Positions 1 through 10,281 of a stretch of DNA of 64,000 bases are shown in pieces (position 1 is the first letter of the stretch; each line of letters opens with the position of its first letter). Source of the stretch: Populus alba (taxonomy: Eukaryota > Streptophyta > Magnoliopsida > Malpighiales > Salicaceae). The stretch spans positions 50,562,697-50,626,696 of the forward strand of contig NC_133284.1 of NCBI RefSeq assembly GCF_005239225.2, in the 5' to 3' direction. The position numbers and the translations under genes are program-made. The notes beneath the pieces are model-generated. The model searched no databases and was not told the DNA's origin. It was given only the letters and a program-made list of their open reading frames with translations.

Positions 1-1894
1 GATTTACGATCGGGGTATCACCAATTGAGGATTAGAAATGAGGATATTTCTAAAAACTGCCTTTAGGACTCGTTATGGGCATTACGAGTTCTTGGTGTTG
101 TCTTTTGGGTTAACAAATGCACCTGCGGCTTTTATGGACATGATGAACAGGGTTTTTAGGCCATTTATTGATAAGTTTGTTATTGTGTTCATTGATGACA
201 TCTTGGTGTATTCAAGAAGTGAAGAGGAACATGAAGAGCATTTGAGATTGGTGCTTCAAACTCTAAGAGATCATCAGTTGTATGGAAAGTTCTCGAAGAG
301 CGAGTTTTGGCTAGAGAGTGTTGGGTTTTTGGGACATGTGGTGTCCAAGAATGGAATAGAGGTTGATCCACAGAAAGTGGTGGCAGTTAAGCAGTGGCCT
401 AGACCAGTTATGGTATCTGAGATTAGAAGTTTCCTGGGTTTAGCAGGATACTACAGGAGATTCGTGGAGAATTTTTCCCGAATTGCTGCTCCGTTGACTA
501 AGTTGACACAGAAAAGTGTCAAGTTTCAATGGTCAGAAGAATGTGAGAAGAGCTTCCTAGAGTTGAAGGAAAGGTTAATTACGGCTCCAATTTTGACAGT
601 ACCTTCAGGGTCTGGTGGTTTTACCGTGTACTGTGATGCATCCAGGATTGGTTTGGGTTGTGTTTTGATGCAGAATGGTAATGTGATTGCTTATGCCTCG
701 AGAAAGTTGAAGAAGCATGAGCAAAATTACCCCACACATGATTTGGAGATGGTTGCGGTAGTGTTTGCCCTTAAAATTTGGAGACACTACTTGTATGGGG
801 AGACATGTGAGATATTTTCAGATCATAAGAGTCTTCAATATATTTTTCAGCAGAAGGATCTGAATTTGAGACAAAGAAGGTGGATAGAATTGTTAAGTGA
901 TTATGATTGCACGATTCAATATCACCCGGGCAAGGCAAATGTTGTTGCTGATGCTTTAAGTCGAAAATCTATGGTAGTTTTAGCTCATATTCAGGAGGTG
1001 AGGAGACCCTTGATTAAAGAGTTACACGGATTGTTAGATGAGAGAGTCAGTTTTGAGCTTTGTGAATCGGGAGCATTGTTAGCTCACTTTCAGGCTAAGT
1101 CAGACTTGGTAGACCGGATTAAAGTAGCTCAGATGAAGGATGAACAACTTTGCAAAATTCGAGATGAATTGGAGTTAGAGAGAGCTCCGGGTTTTGTTAT
1201 CCACAAAGATGGTGTGTTGAGATTTGGTTCAAGATTGTGTGTGCCTGAGGTGGATGATTTGAAAAGAGATGTGATGATGGAAGCACACCAAACTGCCTAT
1301 ACTATACATCCTGGTTCTAATAAGATGTATAGAGACTTGAAAGAGTGTTATTGGTGGAATGGTATGAAGAGGGACATTGTTGAGTTTGTATCTCGATGCT
1401 TGACCTGTCAAAGGGTTAAAGGTGAGCATCAGAAACCACCAGGACTTTTGCAGCCATTGTTGATTCCTGAATGGAAATGGGAGAGGATCACTATGGACTT
1501 TGTGTCAGGCTTGCCTCGGAGTCAGGAGGGTTATGATTCGGTTTGGGTGATAGTTGATCGTTTAACCAAGTCAGCTCATTTCTTGCCAGTAAAGGTGACA
1601 TATGGGTTTGCAAAACTCGCAGAAATCTATGTTAACGAGATTGTAAGGTTGCATGGTGTGCCCATCTCAATTGTGTCTGACAGAGGTCCACAGTTCACTT
1701 CTCGATTTTGGGTGAAATTTCAGGAAGCTTTGGGGACTAACGTTCAGTTAAGTACTGCTTTTCATCCTCAAACAGATGGACAATCTGAGAGGACTATACA
1801 AATTTTGGAGGATATGTTAAGAGCTTGTGTGATTGACTTTGGTGTCGGATGGAGCAAATACTTGTCTTTGGTGGAGTTTGCATATAATAATAGT
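1..1894 (+). pseudogene. Truncated Ty3/Gypsy pol (RT, RNase H, integrase)
   Basis: Pol remnant of a Gypsy element that enters from the left window edge. Frame 1 reads reverse transcriptase from base 1. An extra A in the A-run at about 52-56 moves the reading to frame 2, which is open from 38 to 1897. Within that 619-residue frame: RT active site FIDD at residues 51-54; RNase H-like domain from about 195 (TVYCDAS); integrase zinc finger about 424-457 ([16 protein letters not shown]); catalytic triad D487, D548, E584 with the expected 35 residues between the last two. Coding stops abruptly at FAYNNS, before the usual integrase C-terminus, where LRR sequence begins. There is no 3' LTR or target-site duplication at this junction. 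By motif style it looks like a Tekay/Del chromovirus (inference). It is not functional because both ends are missing or shifted. Confidence 0.93.
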
Positions 1895-2756
1895 TAAATG
1901 AAAAGACATTTGAGCAGTTGTTTCCTACCGTGTCTCATATTTGTTTTTGGAGAGTGAAGGGTTTAAGAAATATAGTATTGTCCTCTGATCAGATGACCTC
2001 CCACGGCCATGGGTCGCAAAAGGACTTCTAACAAAGATTAGAACATGTAGAAGTGAAAGAATGTGGGGATATTCACACTCTGTTTCCAGCAAAATGGCTT
2101 TGAAAAATCTAAGGAGTGTGGAAATTGATAAATGCAATTCATTGGAAGAGGCTGATGAAGGAAGCAGTGAGGAAAAGGAGCTGCCGCTGCTATCATCTTT
2201 AACAACGTTGCGACTGTGCTATTTACCTGAGCTCAAATGTATATGGAAGGGGCCCACTAGACTTGTCAGCCTCCAAAGTCTTATTCATCTGGAGTTGTCG
2301 TCTCTTGACAAACTGACATTATCTTCACACCGTCCCTCGCTCAAAGTCTTATTCATCTGGAAACACTACAGATAAAAGAATGCGGTGGATTGAAGCGTCT
2401 TATCAGAGAGAAGGATGACGAAGGGGAAATAATTCCAGAGTCTCTTGGCTTCCCAAAATTAAAAACTCTTTGTATAGTTTCCTGTCTCCGTGTCTCCAAG
2501 TTTTCAGAACCTAGAAGAGATGGAGATTCGTGAAGCTAACAATTTAAAGCAAGTATTTTACAGTGGAGAAGGAGATGACATCATCGTCAAGTCTAAAATT
2601 AAAGATGGCATCATCGACTTCCCTCAGCTAAGAAAATTGTCTCTTTCAAAGTGCAGCTTTTTTGGTCTAAAGGATGTTGCTGCCCAATTGCCTTCTTTGC
2701 AATGTCTAACCATCCATTACCACGAAGAATGGGATGATTTGTTGGCACAGATTCGA
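1894..2756 (+). pseudogene. Unit A LRR exon 1 remnant
   Basis: Homologous to 40541-41399 of the downstream gene. It contains LRR units around CIWKG and EGDDII. It ends at a 5' splice site (CGA|GTACGT at 2756/2757) conserved in the paralogue. Three reading-frame lesions and one in-frame stop prevent translation as a single exon. Confidence 0.88.
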
Positions 2757-3637
2757 GTACGTCCTTTATATTTCTTCATTTTTTTTTATTTTCTAATTTA
2801 AATTGTCAACTTCAATACATTGTGATAATTTGTTCTATCTTCCTCCAAATTTCTAAAACTAAAGTAATTGATAAGTTCTTTAACCATCCACTGAATTTAA
2901 TTGATGATTTAAATTGGCTTAGGAAGTTAGACATCAATTATTGTAATGTAATTTCTTATTTCTTCCATCATATTTCTAAAACTAAAGTAATGGATAAATG
3001 CTAGAAAATCCTTTAGCCATCCACTGAATTTAAAAGGAGTGAAATTGAGGCTCTTCCGCCAATTAATGGAAAGTATTTGGACAGGACGATAAAGCTTCGT
3101 CTGAGAATATTGAGTTTTTTGTTTCAGTGCTGCAACTTATGATGTCATGGTTCAAAAAATTAATAAAAATTGGTTTTTTTATCCAATTTTTTAAACAATT
3201 AGATTCAAAAAGTAAAAAATTGAAACTTTCTTTTTTAAATACAATATTTTTTCCTCATTCAAAGAATTTCAAAAGCACCAAATTTGTATTGAGTTCGAAA
3301 AACATATTTTTTAATGTATTTTTCTTGTTTTTTTCTTACAATTTTTTCACTTTTTTTATGGAAAAAATGATTTAAATGACCAATAATCAAGCATTTTTAT
3401 TAAAACCATTTACTAATATGTAAAATTCAAAATATTTTCTTTTTATATTTTTATTTTTGGACAATGTCATAATTTTTTTTATTATAAATCGAATATAAAA
3501 AATTATTTTTTTTTAGTTAATTAGTATACTTTTTTCATGATTGCTTTTAATTTAACTAATATAAAATAATATTTTATATTTAGATTATCATAAATTACTA
3601 GGAATTATATCTAACAAATTGGTACCTTTTGATGCAG
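2757..3637 (+). other. LRR intron, unit A (881 bases)
   Basis: AT-rich intron between GTACGT at 2757 and the acceptor ATGCAG at 3632-3637. It is homologous to the 699-base intron 41400-42098. The extra length includes a tandem duplication at about 2842-2905 and 2968-3032, sharing TTTCTAAAACTAAAGTAAT and CCATCCACTGAATTTA. No gene is visible in it; the small open frames are T-rich noise. Confidence 0.8.
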
Positions 3638-4069
3638 GGGTTAACAAGTTTGGAAACATTAACTTTGTCCCACGTGCTTCTGCCTGACTTGAGGTGTATA
3701 TGGAAGAGTCTCATGCTGAGCCATTTGACTTCTTTGACGGTGTATAGCTGTAAGAGACTGACACATGTATTCACATATAGCATGATTGCTAATCTACTTC
3801 AACTGCAAGTTCTAAAGATATCAAATTATGAGGAATTGGAGCAAATTATTGCCAAGGATAATAATGATGAAAAGCATCAGATATTGTCAGAAAGTGATCT
3901 CCAATCTGCATGCTTTCCTAATTTGTGTCGACTTGAGATCAGAGGATGCAACAAGTTGAAGAGTCTCTTCCCAATAGCCATGGCTTCAGGTCTCAAAAAG
4001 CTCCAAATACTTGAAGTAAGAGAATCCTCTCAATTAATAGGAGTATTTGGGCAAGGTGATCATGCTTCA
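3638..4069 (+). pseudogene. Unit A LRR exon 2, 5' part (interrupted)
   Basis: Begins after ATGCAG at 3637 with the phase-0 codon GGG, as in the paralogue at 42099. It encodes LRRs with CIWKS, KRLTHVF and ELEQIIAKD. The frame is open up to the Copia insertion, after which the LTR supplies a stop (residues HASC then TAG). The last five bases, CTTCA, are the target-site duplication. Confidence 0.9.
4065..4069 (+). repeat. Target-site duplication CTTCA (left)
   Basis: CTTCA directly precedes TG of the 5' LTR and is repeated at 9114-9118 after CA of the 3' LTR. The uninterrupted paralogue near 42527 has one CTTCA in the same context, so this is a true insertion footprint. Confidence 0.97.
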
Positions 4070-4305
4070 TGTTAGCTGGCAAGATTTGTGTATTAGCTGG
4101 AGAGATATGTGTAGATTACGGGATTGTAGGGAAATCTATTTGTTTCCTTGTAACAGATTATTATCATACCAAGAATAGGAGTCTACCAAGACTAGGTCAC
4201 CTTACCTACTTGTATATATATTCTTCTGTAAAGACGAACAAAAGCAATGCAGTGAAGTATTTTACAGAATAAAAAGCTTTGTTTGTATGTCTGCTATAAT
4301 CAACA
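4070..4305 (+). repeat. 5' LTR of Copia element 1
   Basis: 236 bases, TGTTAGCTGG...TAATCAACA. It has a TATA-like TGTATATATATTC near 4208 and AATAAAA near 4269, consistent with LTR promoter and polyadenylation signals. One mismatch to the 3' LTR. Confidence 0.97.
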
Positions 4306-4317
4306 TGGTATCAGAGC
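4306..4317 (+). other. Primer binding site (initiator tRNA-Met)
   Basis: TGGTATCAGAGC directly after the LTR terminal CA. It is complementary to the 3' end of plant initiator methionine tRNA, the usual primer for Copia reverse transcription. There is no spacer base. Confidence 0.95.
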
Positions 4318-4415
4318 AGGTTTGAAAAAATAATTTTTTTTTTCTCTGTTTCTTCCCTACATTCTCCTTCGAACCCTTTTTTTTTAGGGAACTTCCAATT
4401 GCAAACGAAATCACA
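4318..4415 (+). other. Copia element 1 leader
   Basis: Short pyrimidine-rich untranslated leader between the primer binding site and the gag start codon. No other feature is visible. Confidence 0.7.
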
Positions 4416-7400
4416 ATGGCAGAACAAGAACAAAATCCTATTGTTCAAACCACTTCACACAACCCTCTGCCAAACCCAATTATCATTCAGCAGGATACCT
4501 CTGGTTTTCCTGTCAGCATTATTCTCAATGAAACAAATTATACGTTATGGTCACAGTTGATGGAGATGCGAATTGGAGCCCGTAACAAAGTTGGGTATCT
4601 AACTGGAGCAACGGCGAAACCAGCACCCAATGATCCGAATTATGCTATATGGATTACTGAAAATCATAAAGTTAAGAGCTGGCTCATTGAATCCATGAGC
4701 CCCCACCTGATGCAGAGATTCATTCGTCTTATTACAGCAAGAGAAATATGGGAGGCAGTGTCAAAAACCTTCTACGATGGATCTGATGAGACACGATTGT
4801 TTGAACTGAATCAACAATCTTTTTCAAGCACTCAGAATGGTAGGCCTTTGTCCATATATTATAATGAACTTGTTGCAATATTCCAGGAAATTGATCATCG
4901 CAGCACATCCCAAGAAGAATCTGTTGAAGGGATTGTACAACTCCATGCAGCAATGATGAGATTACGAGTTCATATTTTTTTAAGCGGTCTTGATTCTGAG
5001 TTTGATCAGATCCGTGGTGAAATTCTTCGAAAGGAACCAAAAATGGACCTGGAAGCAGTCTACGCATGTCTTAGAAGAGAATCACAACAGCGACAGGTCA
5101 TGGGAGTTCCTCGGCTGATCTCTGAAAATACAGCCATGATAGTGAATAGAAACCAACGAGGGACAGGTTATAATTCTGCCAAAGGGAAAAATAGTCAGGG
5201 TTCAGGAAAGCAAAATCATTATGTTTGCACTCACTGTGGTGAATCTGGTCATTCAAAGCAGCGTTGCTATGAACTTATTGGATATCCCGAATGGTGGGAT
5301 TTTTCCAAGAAACCACGGAAGAACATATCAGGTGGGAAAGCTGCACTGGCCATATCAGGTGAAAGCCTTCCAATTCAAGAGGGGACTTCGATGCCTACTG
5401 CAAATGTAACTCAGCCAGGTAGTATTGGTAAGGCTAATGTTCTTTCTGCTATTACTATGGATAATACTTGGATTATTGATACTGGTGCATCCGACCATAT
5501 GATTAGAGACTGTAATAAACTACAAAATCTTCATCCATCATCCCAACAGGTCATCTCTACTGCCAATGGTGGTATCTCCCCTATTACAGGGAAGGGCTCC
5601 ATTGCTTTAACTCCTACCATAACTCTTGATACAGTATTGGTTGTTCCTAGTCTTGAATGTAATTTGTTATCTGTAAGCCAAATCACTTCAGCACTAAATT
5701 GCACCGTTACTTTTTGGCCCTTTTTTTGTGTTTTTCAGGATATTCTGACACGGAAGACTCTTGGTTGTGGTGTTAAACGGGGCAATCTCTACTACTTGGA
5801 ATTGACAAACATTTGCAAATGGCAGAACAACAAGGCATGTTCTGTGACGACGAGGGATAGGAGATTGTCTGAAGTGTGGCTTTGGCATAAAAGGCTAGGA
5901 CATCTTTCCTTTAGTTATCTTAAGAAGTTGAAACCCAGTTTATTTATAGAATTGAATATTTTGGATTTTCAGTGTGACATTTGTGAATTGGCAAAGAGCC
6001 ATCGTAAACCTCATTTCCCCTCTTTGAATAAAAGCTCGGAGCCCTTTATGGTTATTCACTCTGATATTTGGGGACCTGCAACAATCCCGTCTTTGTCTAA
6101 AGCTCGTTACTTTATTACCTTTATTGATGAATGCACTCGTATGACATGGATATCCTTACTTCATAAGAAAAGTGATGCAAGTGTTGCTTTTCGGGAATTT
6201 TACAGCATGGTGAACAATCAATTTCAGAAACAGATTAAAGTATGGCAATCTGATAATGCCATGGAATTTCTTGAGAGCTCACTTGGTGATTTTCTTCGCC
6301 AAAATGGTATCCGACACCATACTTCTTGCACCTACACGCCCCAACAAAATGGCCTTGCAGAGAGGAAAAATAGGCAGATCATGGAGGTGGTACGTGCATC
6401 TCTTTTTGGAATGCATATGCCTCGCTTCTATTGGGGAGAGGCTGTTAAGTCTGCTGTCTACATCATCAATAGAGTGCCTTCCCGAGTGATTAACTTTCAG
6501 ACCCCAAACCAGAAACTACAAAGCTTCTTTGACACACCCCATCACCCGAACTTAGAACCCAGAACCTTTGGTTGCACCGTGTATGTTCACATACCCAAAG
6601 TCTTACGTAACAAACTTGACCCTTGTGCCCAACGTTGTGTATTCATCGGTTACTCTGATTTTCAGAAAGGATACAGATGTTATTGTCCTCAAACACGAAA
6701 GCTACATGTCTCTCTTAATGTTTCCTTTCGAGAAACAACTCCTTATTATTTAGCAGTCGGCTCAGGCTCTCCTCTTCAGGGGGAGAATGTGTATTCAGAG
6801 GATGAGCTTTGCAGAACTATGTCTAATAACAGTGAGGGTGATGGTGTTTTTATGGAACTGGAGACATTTGAAAAAAGGATGAATAGCAACAAGCACAATG
6901 CTATACCGCTCATTGATACTCAAATTATCCCAAATGAGAGGATCTTATCATTGGACAATGACCTTTGTAGGAATTATGCTGGTGACATAGAAGCTGTAAA
7001 CCATAATGGGGACAACACTGAGATGATTGAATTGGGTGCTGTTGACATAGAAGATGTGAACCTTGATGAGGAAGACACTGCGATGATTGACCTGCCCGCA
7101 CCATCAACCACAGAGTCCTCTGCACAGAATATCCTAGACAATTCCACCACTGAAAATACATCTCGACCGACTCCCAGGTATTCACAAAGATCTAATAAAG
7201 GTGTTTCCAAGAAACAATATGAACCGGACATTAAAACCAATGTCAAATATCCTATCAATAACTATGTCTCTTCTCATAGACTTTCGGAATCTTATGCACT
7301 AACCATTAATCAATTATCCAAAGTATCTATTCCTAGTAATGTGCAGGATGCATTGGCAGATCCAAGATGGAAAAAGGCTATGAATGAAGAGATGGAAGCC

Positions 7401-8870
7401 TTGCAGAAGAACTCCACTTGGGAACTTGTTGTGTTACCAGAAGGAAAGAAGGCGATTGGGTGTAGATGGGTATACACTGTTAAACTTAAAGCAGATGGAA
7501 GCATTGACAGATATAAGGCGAGACTCGTGGCCAAGGGGTATGCCCAAAAATATGGTATTGATTATCAGGAGACCTTTGCACCAGTAGCCAAGCTTAACAC
7601 CATCCGTATACTCATATCCATTGCTGCAAATCGAGATTGGCCCTTACAACAATTCGACGTAAAAAATGCTTTCTTGAATGGTGATCTAGAAGAAGAAGTG
7701 TACATGGAACTTCCACCTGGAATAAATCAAAGTTCCAAACACGAAGACAAAGTGTGCAAACTAAAGAGATCTTTGTATGGTTTGAAGCAATCTCCTCGAG
7801 CTTGGTTTGGGAGGTTTTCTTTGGCAATGAAAGCAACCGGTTATCAACAGAGCAATGCAGATCATACATTATTTGTTAAACATAAAGATGGTAGGGTAAC
7901 GGCATTGATTGTGTATGTAGATGACATGATTTTGACAGGTGATGATCCTGAAGAAATGAAGACACTGCGAGAGTACTTGTCTGCAGAATTTGAAATGAAA
8001 GATTTGGGACAGTTGAAGTATTTTCTTGGCATTGAAGTAGCAAGGTCCAAACAAGGAATTTCCCTTTCACAGCATAAATACGTATTGGATCTTCTAAGTG
8101 AGACTGGGATGCTAGCTTGCAAACCTGTTGAAACACCAATACAGGTGAACCATCGACTTGGGATCTTTCCAAATCAAGTCCCTACAGATATGGGTCGATA
8201 TCAAAGACTTGTGGGTAAGTTAATTTACCTAACCCATACTAGACCTGATATAACATATGCTGTAGGTGTTGTGAGCCAATTTATGCATGCACCAAGTGAG
8301 GAGCATATGGATGCCGTCTATAGAATCTTGAGATATCTTAAAGGTGCGCCTGGCAAAGGTTTATTATACTCAAAAAATGGTATCTCAAATATAGAAGGCT
8401 ATACTGATGCAGATTGGGCAGGAGATCAAACAACAAGGAGGTCTACATCTGGGTATCTAACCTTTGTGGAAGGGAATCTGATTACTTGGAGAAGTAAAAA
8501 ACAGAAAGTTGTAGCACGATCTAGTGCAGAAGCAGAATTTCGAGGAATGGCTCAGGGAATATGTGAGTTGTTATGGATCCAGAGTATTCTGAAGGATTTA
8601 GAGATCAAGTATACGGATCCTATCAACCTGTACTGTGATAATAAAGCAACAATTCAGATTGCACACAATCCTGTTCAACATGATCGAACTAAACATGTTG
8701 AAGTAGATCGTCATTTTATCAAAGAGAAGCTAGATCAAAAAATTATATGTTTTCCATTTGTTAAATCTGCAAGTCAACTAGCTGATATCCTCACCAAGGC
8801 AATATCAAACAAAGATTTTTACAGTATGATTGGCAAGTTGGGCATGATAGATATCTATGCACCAACTTGA
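4416..8870 (+). CDS. Copia gag-pol polyprotein, 1484 aa
   Basis: Single frame encoding all proteins needed for Copia retrotransposition. Order: gag (about 20-260); zinc knuckle CTHCGESGHSKQRC (CX2CX4HX4C, about 270-283); aspartic protease with D355 in IIDTGASDH; GAG-pre-integrase with HKRLGH (about 490) and CDIC; integrase with D550 (HSDIWGP), D613 (SDNAMEF) and E649 (AERKN), the last two 35 residues apart; reverse transcriptase from about 985 with YVDD at 1167-1170; RNase H with GYTDADWAG near 1328 and DILTKAI near 1457. The length is normal for an intact Copia polyprotein. Oddity: the usual SDNGGEF around the second catalytic Asp reads SDNAMEF, although the Asp is kept. The start is the first ATG after the leader and precedes the conserved gag region. 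Confidence 0.97.
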   Translation: MAEQEQNPIVQTTSHNPLPNPIIIQQDTSGFPVSIILNETNYTLWSQLMEMRIGARNKVGYLTGATAKPAPNDPNYAIWITENHKVKSWLIESMSPHLMQRFIRLITAREIWEAVSKTFYDGSDETRLFELNQQSFSSTQNGRPLSIYYNELVAIFQEIDHRSTSQEESVEGIVQLHAAMMRLRVHIFLSGLDSEFDQIRGEILRKEPKMDLEAVYACLRRESQQRQVMGVPRLISENTAMIVNRNQRGTGYNSAKGKNSQGSGKQNHYVCTHCGESGHSKQRCYELIGYPEWWDFSKKPRKNISGGKAALAISGESLPIQEGTSMPTANVTQPGSIGKANVLSAITMDNTWIIDTGASDHMIRDCNKLQNLHPSSQQVISTANGGISPITGKGSIALTPTITLDTVLVVPSLECNLLSVSQITSALNCTVTFWPFFCVFQDILTRKTLGCGVKRGNLYYLELTNICKWQNNKACSVTTRDRRLSEVWLWHKRLGHLSFSYLKKLKPSLFIELNILDFQCDICELAKSHRKPHFPSLNKSSEPFMVIHSDIWGPATIPSLSKARYFITFIDECTRMTWISLLHKKSDASVAFREFYSMVNNQFQKQIKVWQSDNAMEFLESSLGDFLRQNGIRHHTSCTYTPQQNGLAERKNRQIMEVVRASLFGMHMPRFYWGEAVKSAVYIINRVPSRVINFQTPNQKLQSFFDTPHHPNLEPRTFGCTVYVHIPKVLRNKLDPCAQRCVFIGYSDFQKGYRCYCPQTRKLHVSLNVSFRETTPYYLAVGSGSPLQGENVYSEDELCRTMSNNSEGDGVFMELETFEKRMNSNKHNAIPLIDTQIIPNERILSLDNDLCRNYAGDIEAVNHNGDNTEMIELGAVDIEDVNLDEEDTAMIDLPAPSTTESSAQNILDNSTTENTSRPTPRYSQRSNKGVSKKQYEPDIKTNVKYPINNYVSSHRLSESYALTINQLSKVSIPSNVQDALADPRWKKAMNEEMEALQKNSTWELVVLPEGKKAIGCRWVYTVKLKADGSIDRYKARLVAKGYAQKYGIDYQETFAPVAKLNTIRILISIAANRDWPLQQFDVKNAFLNGDLEEEVYMELPPGINQSSKHEDKVCKLKRSLYGLKQSPRAWFGRFSLAMKATGYQQSNADHTLFVKHKDGRVTALIVYVDDMILTGDDPEEMKTLREYLSAEFEMKDLGQLKYFLGIEVARSKQGISLSQHKYVLDLLSETGMLACKPVETPIQVNHRLGIFPNQVPTDMGRYQRLVGKLIYLTHTRPDITYAVGVVSQFMHAPSEEHMDAVYRILRYLKGAPGKGLLYSKNGISNIEGYTDADWAGDQTTRRSTSGYLTFVEGNLITWRSKKQKVVARSSAEAEFRGMAQGICELLWIQSILKDLEIKYTDPINLYCDNKATIQIAHNPVQHDRTKHVEVDRHFIKEKLDQKIICFPFVKSASQLADILTKAISNKDFYSMIGKLGMIDIYAPT

Positions 8871-8877
8871 GGGGGAG
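8869..8877 (+). other. Polypurine tract
   Basis: GAGGGGGAG immediately 5' of the 3' LTR and overlapping the stop codon of gag-pol. It would prime plus-strand DNA synthesis. Confidence 0.93.
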
Positions 8878-9113
8878 TGTTAGCTGGCAAGATTTGTGTA
8901 TTAGCTGGAGAGATATGTGTAGATTACGGGATTGTAGGGAAATCTATTTGTTTCCTTGTAACAGATTATTATCATACCAAGAATAGGAGTCTACCAAGAC
9001 TAGGTCACCTTACCTACTTGTATATATATTCTTCTGTAAAGACGAACAAAAGCAATGCAGTGAAGTATTTTACAGAATAAAAAGCTTTGCTTGTATGTCT
9101 GCTATAATCAACA
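8878..9113 (+). repeat. 3' LTR of Copia element 1
   Basis: 236 bases, identical to the 5' LTR except C at 9090. It is followed by CTTCA (9114-9118). Confidence 0.97.
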
Positions 9114-9118
9114 CTTCA
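9114..9118 (+). repeat. Target-site duplication CTTCA (right)
   Basis: Second copy of the target duplication. The host LRR sequence CCTGTCAATGTTGAGAAGG resumes immediately after it, as in the paralogue. Confidence 0.97.
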
Positions 9119-9319
9119 CCTGTCAATGTTGAGAAGGAGATGGTGCTCCCTGATCTGCAGGAGTTGTTGCTTATACAATTACCAAGTATTTCCTGCTTTA
9201 GTCTCGGATTTTATGATTTCTTGTTCCCTCATTTGGAGAAGTTGAAGGTGCATGGATGCCCAAAGCTGACCATAGAATCTGCTACTACATCAAATGACTC
9301 AATGAGTGCTCAATCAAAG
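9119..9319 (+). pseudogene. Unit A LRR exon 2, 3' part
   Basis: 201 bases that with 3638-4069 give a 633-base exon, equal to 42099-42731. It encodes PVNVEKEMVLPDLQELLL through MSAQSK and ends at a donor AAG|GTGCTC conserved in unit B. Confidence 0.9.
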
Positions 9320-9429
9320 GTGCTCCTGATTTGACTTGATTTCTTGCCTCTCGTTTAGTTTTAAAAGTGCACAATAATTACTAGGAATTACATCTAACAA
9401 ATCGGTACCCTTGTTTTCTTTTGATGTAG
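9320..9429 (+). other. LRR intron, unit A
   Basis: Short GT...AG intron (GTGCTC to TGATGTAG), homologous to 42732-42841. Confidence 0.85.
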
Positions 9430-10164
9430 GGGCTTATGAATTTGAAAGAAATATCTATTGAAAACTTGGAAGGAGTACAAGACTTAATGATGCAGGTTGG
9501 AAGTTTGGTAACTAATATAAGTGGTCGGCATGAACTTTCATTGGTGAGTTTGAAAACATTACACTTGAACCTATTGCCTGACATGAGGTGTATATGGAAG
9601 TGTCTCGTGCTGTGCAATTTGACTATTTTGATTGTGAATCAGTGTAAGAGGCTGACACATGTATTCACAGACAACATGATTGCTAGTCTTGTTCAACTGA
9701 AAGTTCTAGAGATATCAAATTGTGATGAATTGGAGCAAATCATTGCTAAGGAGAATGATGATGAAAATGATCAGATATTGTCAGGAAGTGATCTCCAATC
9801 TTCAAGCTTCCCCAATTTATGTATACTCCAGATTAGAGGATGCAACAAGTTGAAGAGTCTCTTCCCAGTAGCAATGGCTTCAGGTCTCAAAAAGCTCCAA
9901 GAACTTGAAGTAAGAGAATCCTCTCAATTATTGGGAGTATTTGGGCAGGATGATCATGCTTCACCTGTCAATGTTAAGAAGGAGATGGTGTTCCCTAATT
10001 TGATGATGCTGATTCTAGAAAAATTACCAAGTATTGTCTGCTTCAGTCATGGATGTTATGATTTCATATTCCCTCTTTTGTGGAGGTTGGAGGTGCGTCA
10101 ATGTCCAAAGCTGACCACAAAATTTGCTACTACATCAAATGGTTCAATGAGTGCTCAATCAGAG
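9430..10164 (+). pseudogene. Unit A LRR exon 3
   Basis: 735-base open exon (245 codons, one more than the paralogue at 42842-43573 because of VQDLMMQVG versus VQDLIQVG). It contains CIWKC, KRLTHVFTDNM and GCNKLKSLFPVAMASG LRR signatures. It is intact in itself, but the gene lacks a functional 5' end. Confidence 0.88.
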
Positions 10165-10281
10165 GTGCTGCATACTTGACATGATTTCTTGCCTCTCTTT
10201 TAGTGTTTTTATTTCTTGTTTCCCTTAATAATAAGACTTACAAGTTAGAATGTGTATGCCATGCTTGAATTGGTTTTGCAG
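10165..10281 (+). other. LRR intron, unit A
   Basis: GTGCTG to TTTTGCAG, 117 bases, homologous to 43574-43690. Confidence 0.83.

Larger units (their letters stand above)
4070..9113 (+). mobile_element. Young, apparently intact Ty1/Copia LTR retrotransposon
   Basis: Complete 5044-base element: two 236-base TG...CA LTRs differing at one position (T4282 versus C9090), a 12-base primer binding site abutting the 5' LTR, one uninterrupted 1484-codon gag-pol frame, a polypurine tract abutting the 3' LTR, and a 5-base target duplication (CTTCA). It sits in exon 2 of the unit A LRR pseudogene. The catalytic residues I could check (protease, integrase triad, YVDD, RNase H) are present, so it could be autonomous (inference). 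It is probably transcribed from the LTR, where a TATA-like stretch occurs near 4209-4219. Confidence 0.97.

Noticed and set aside
3127..3375. 82-residue frame rich in Phe and Lys
   Set aside because: Lies inside an AT-rich intron bordered by conserved splice sites.
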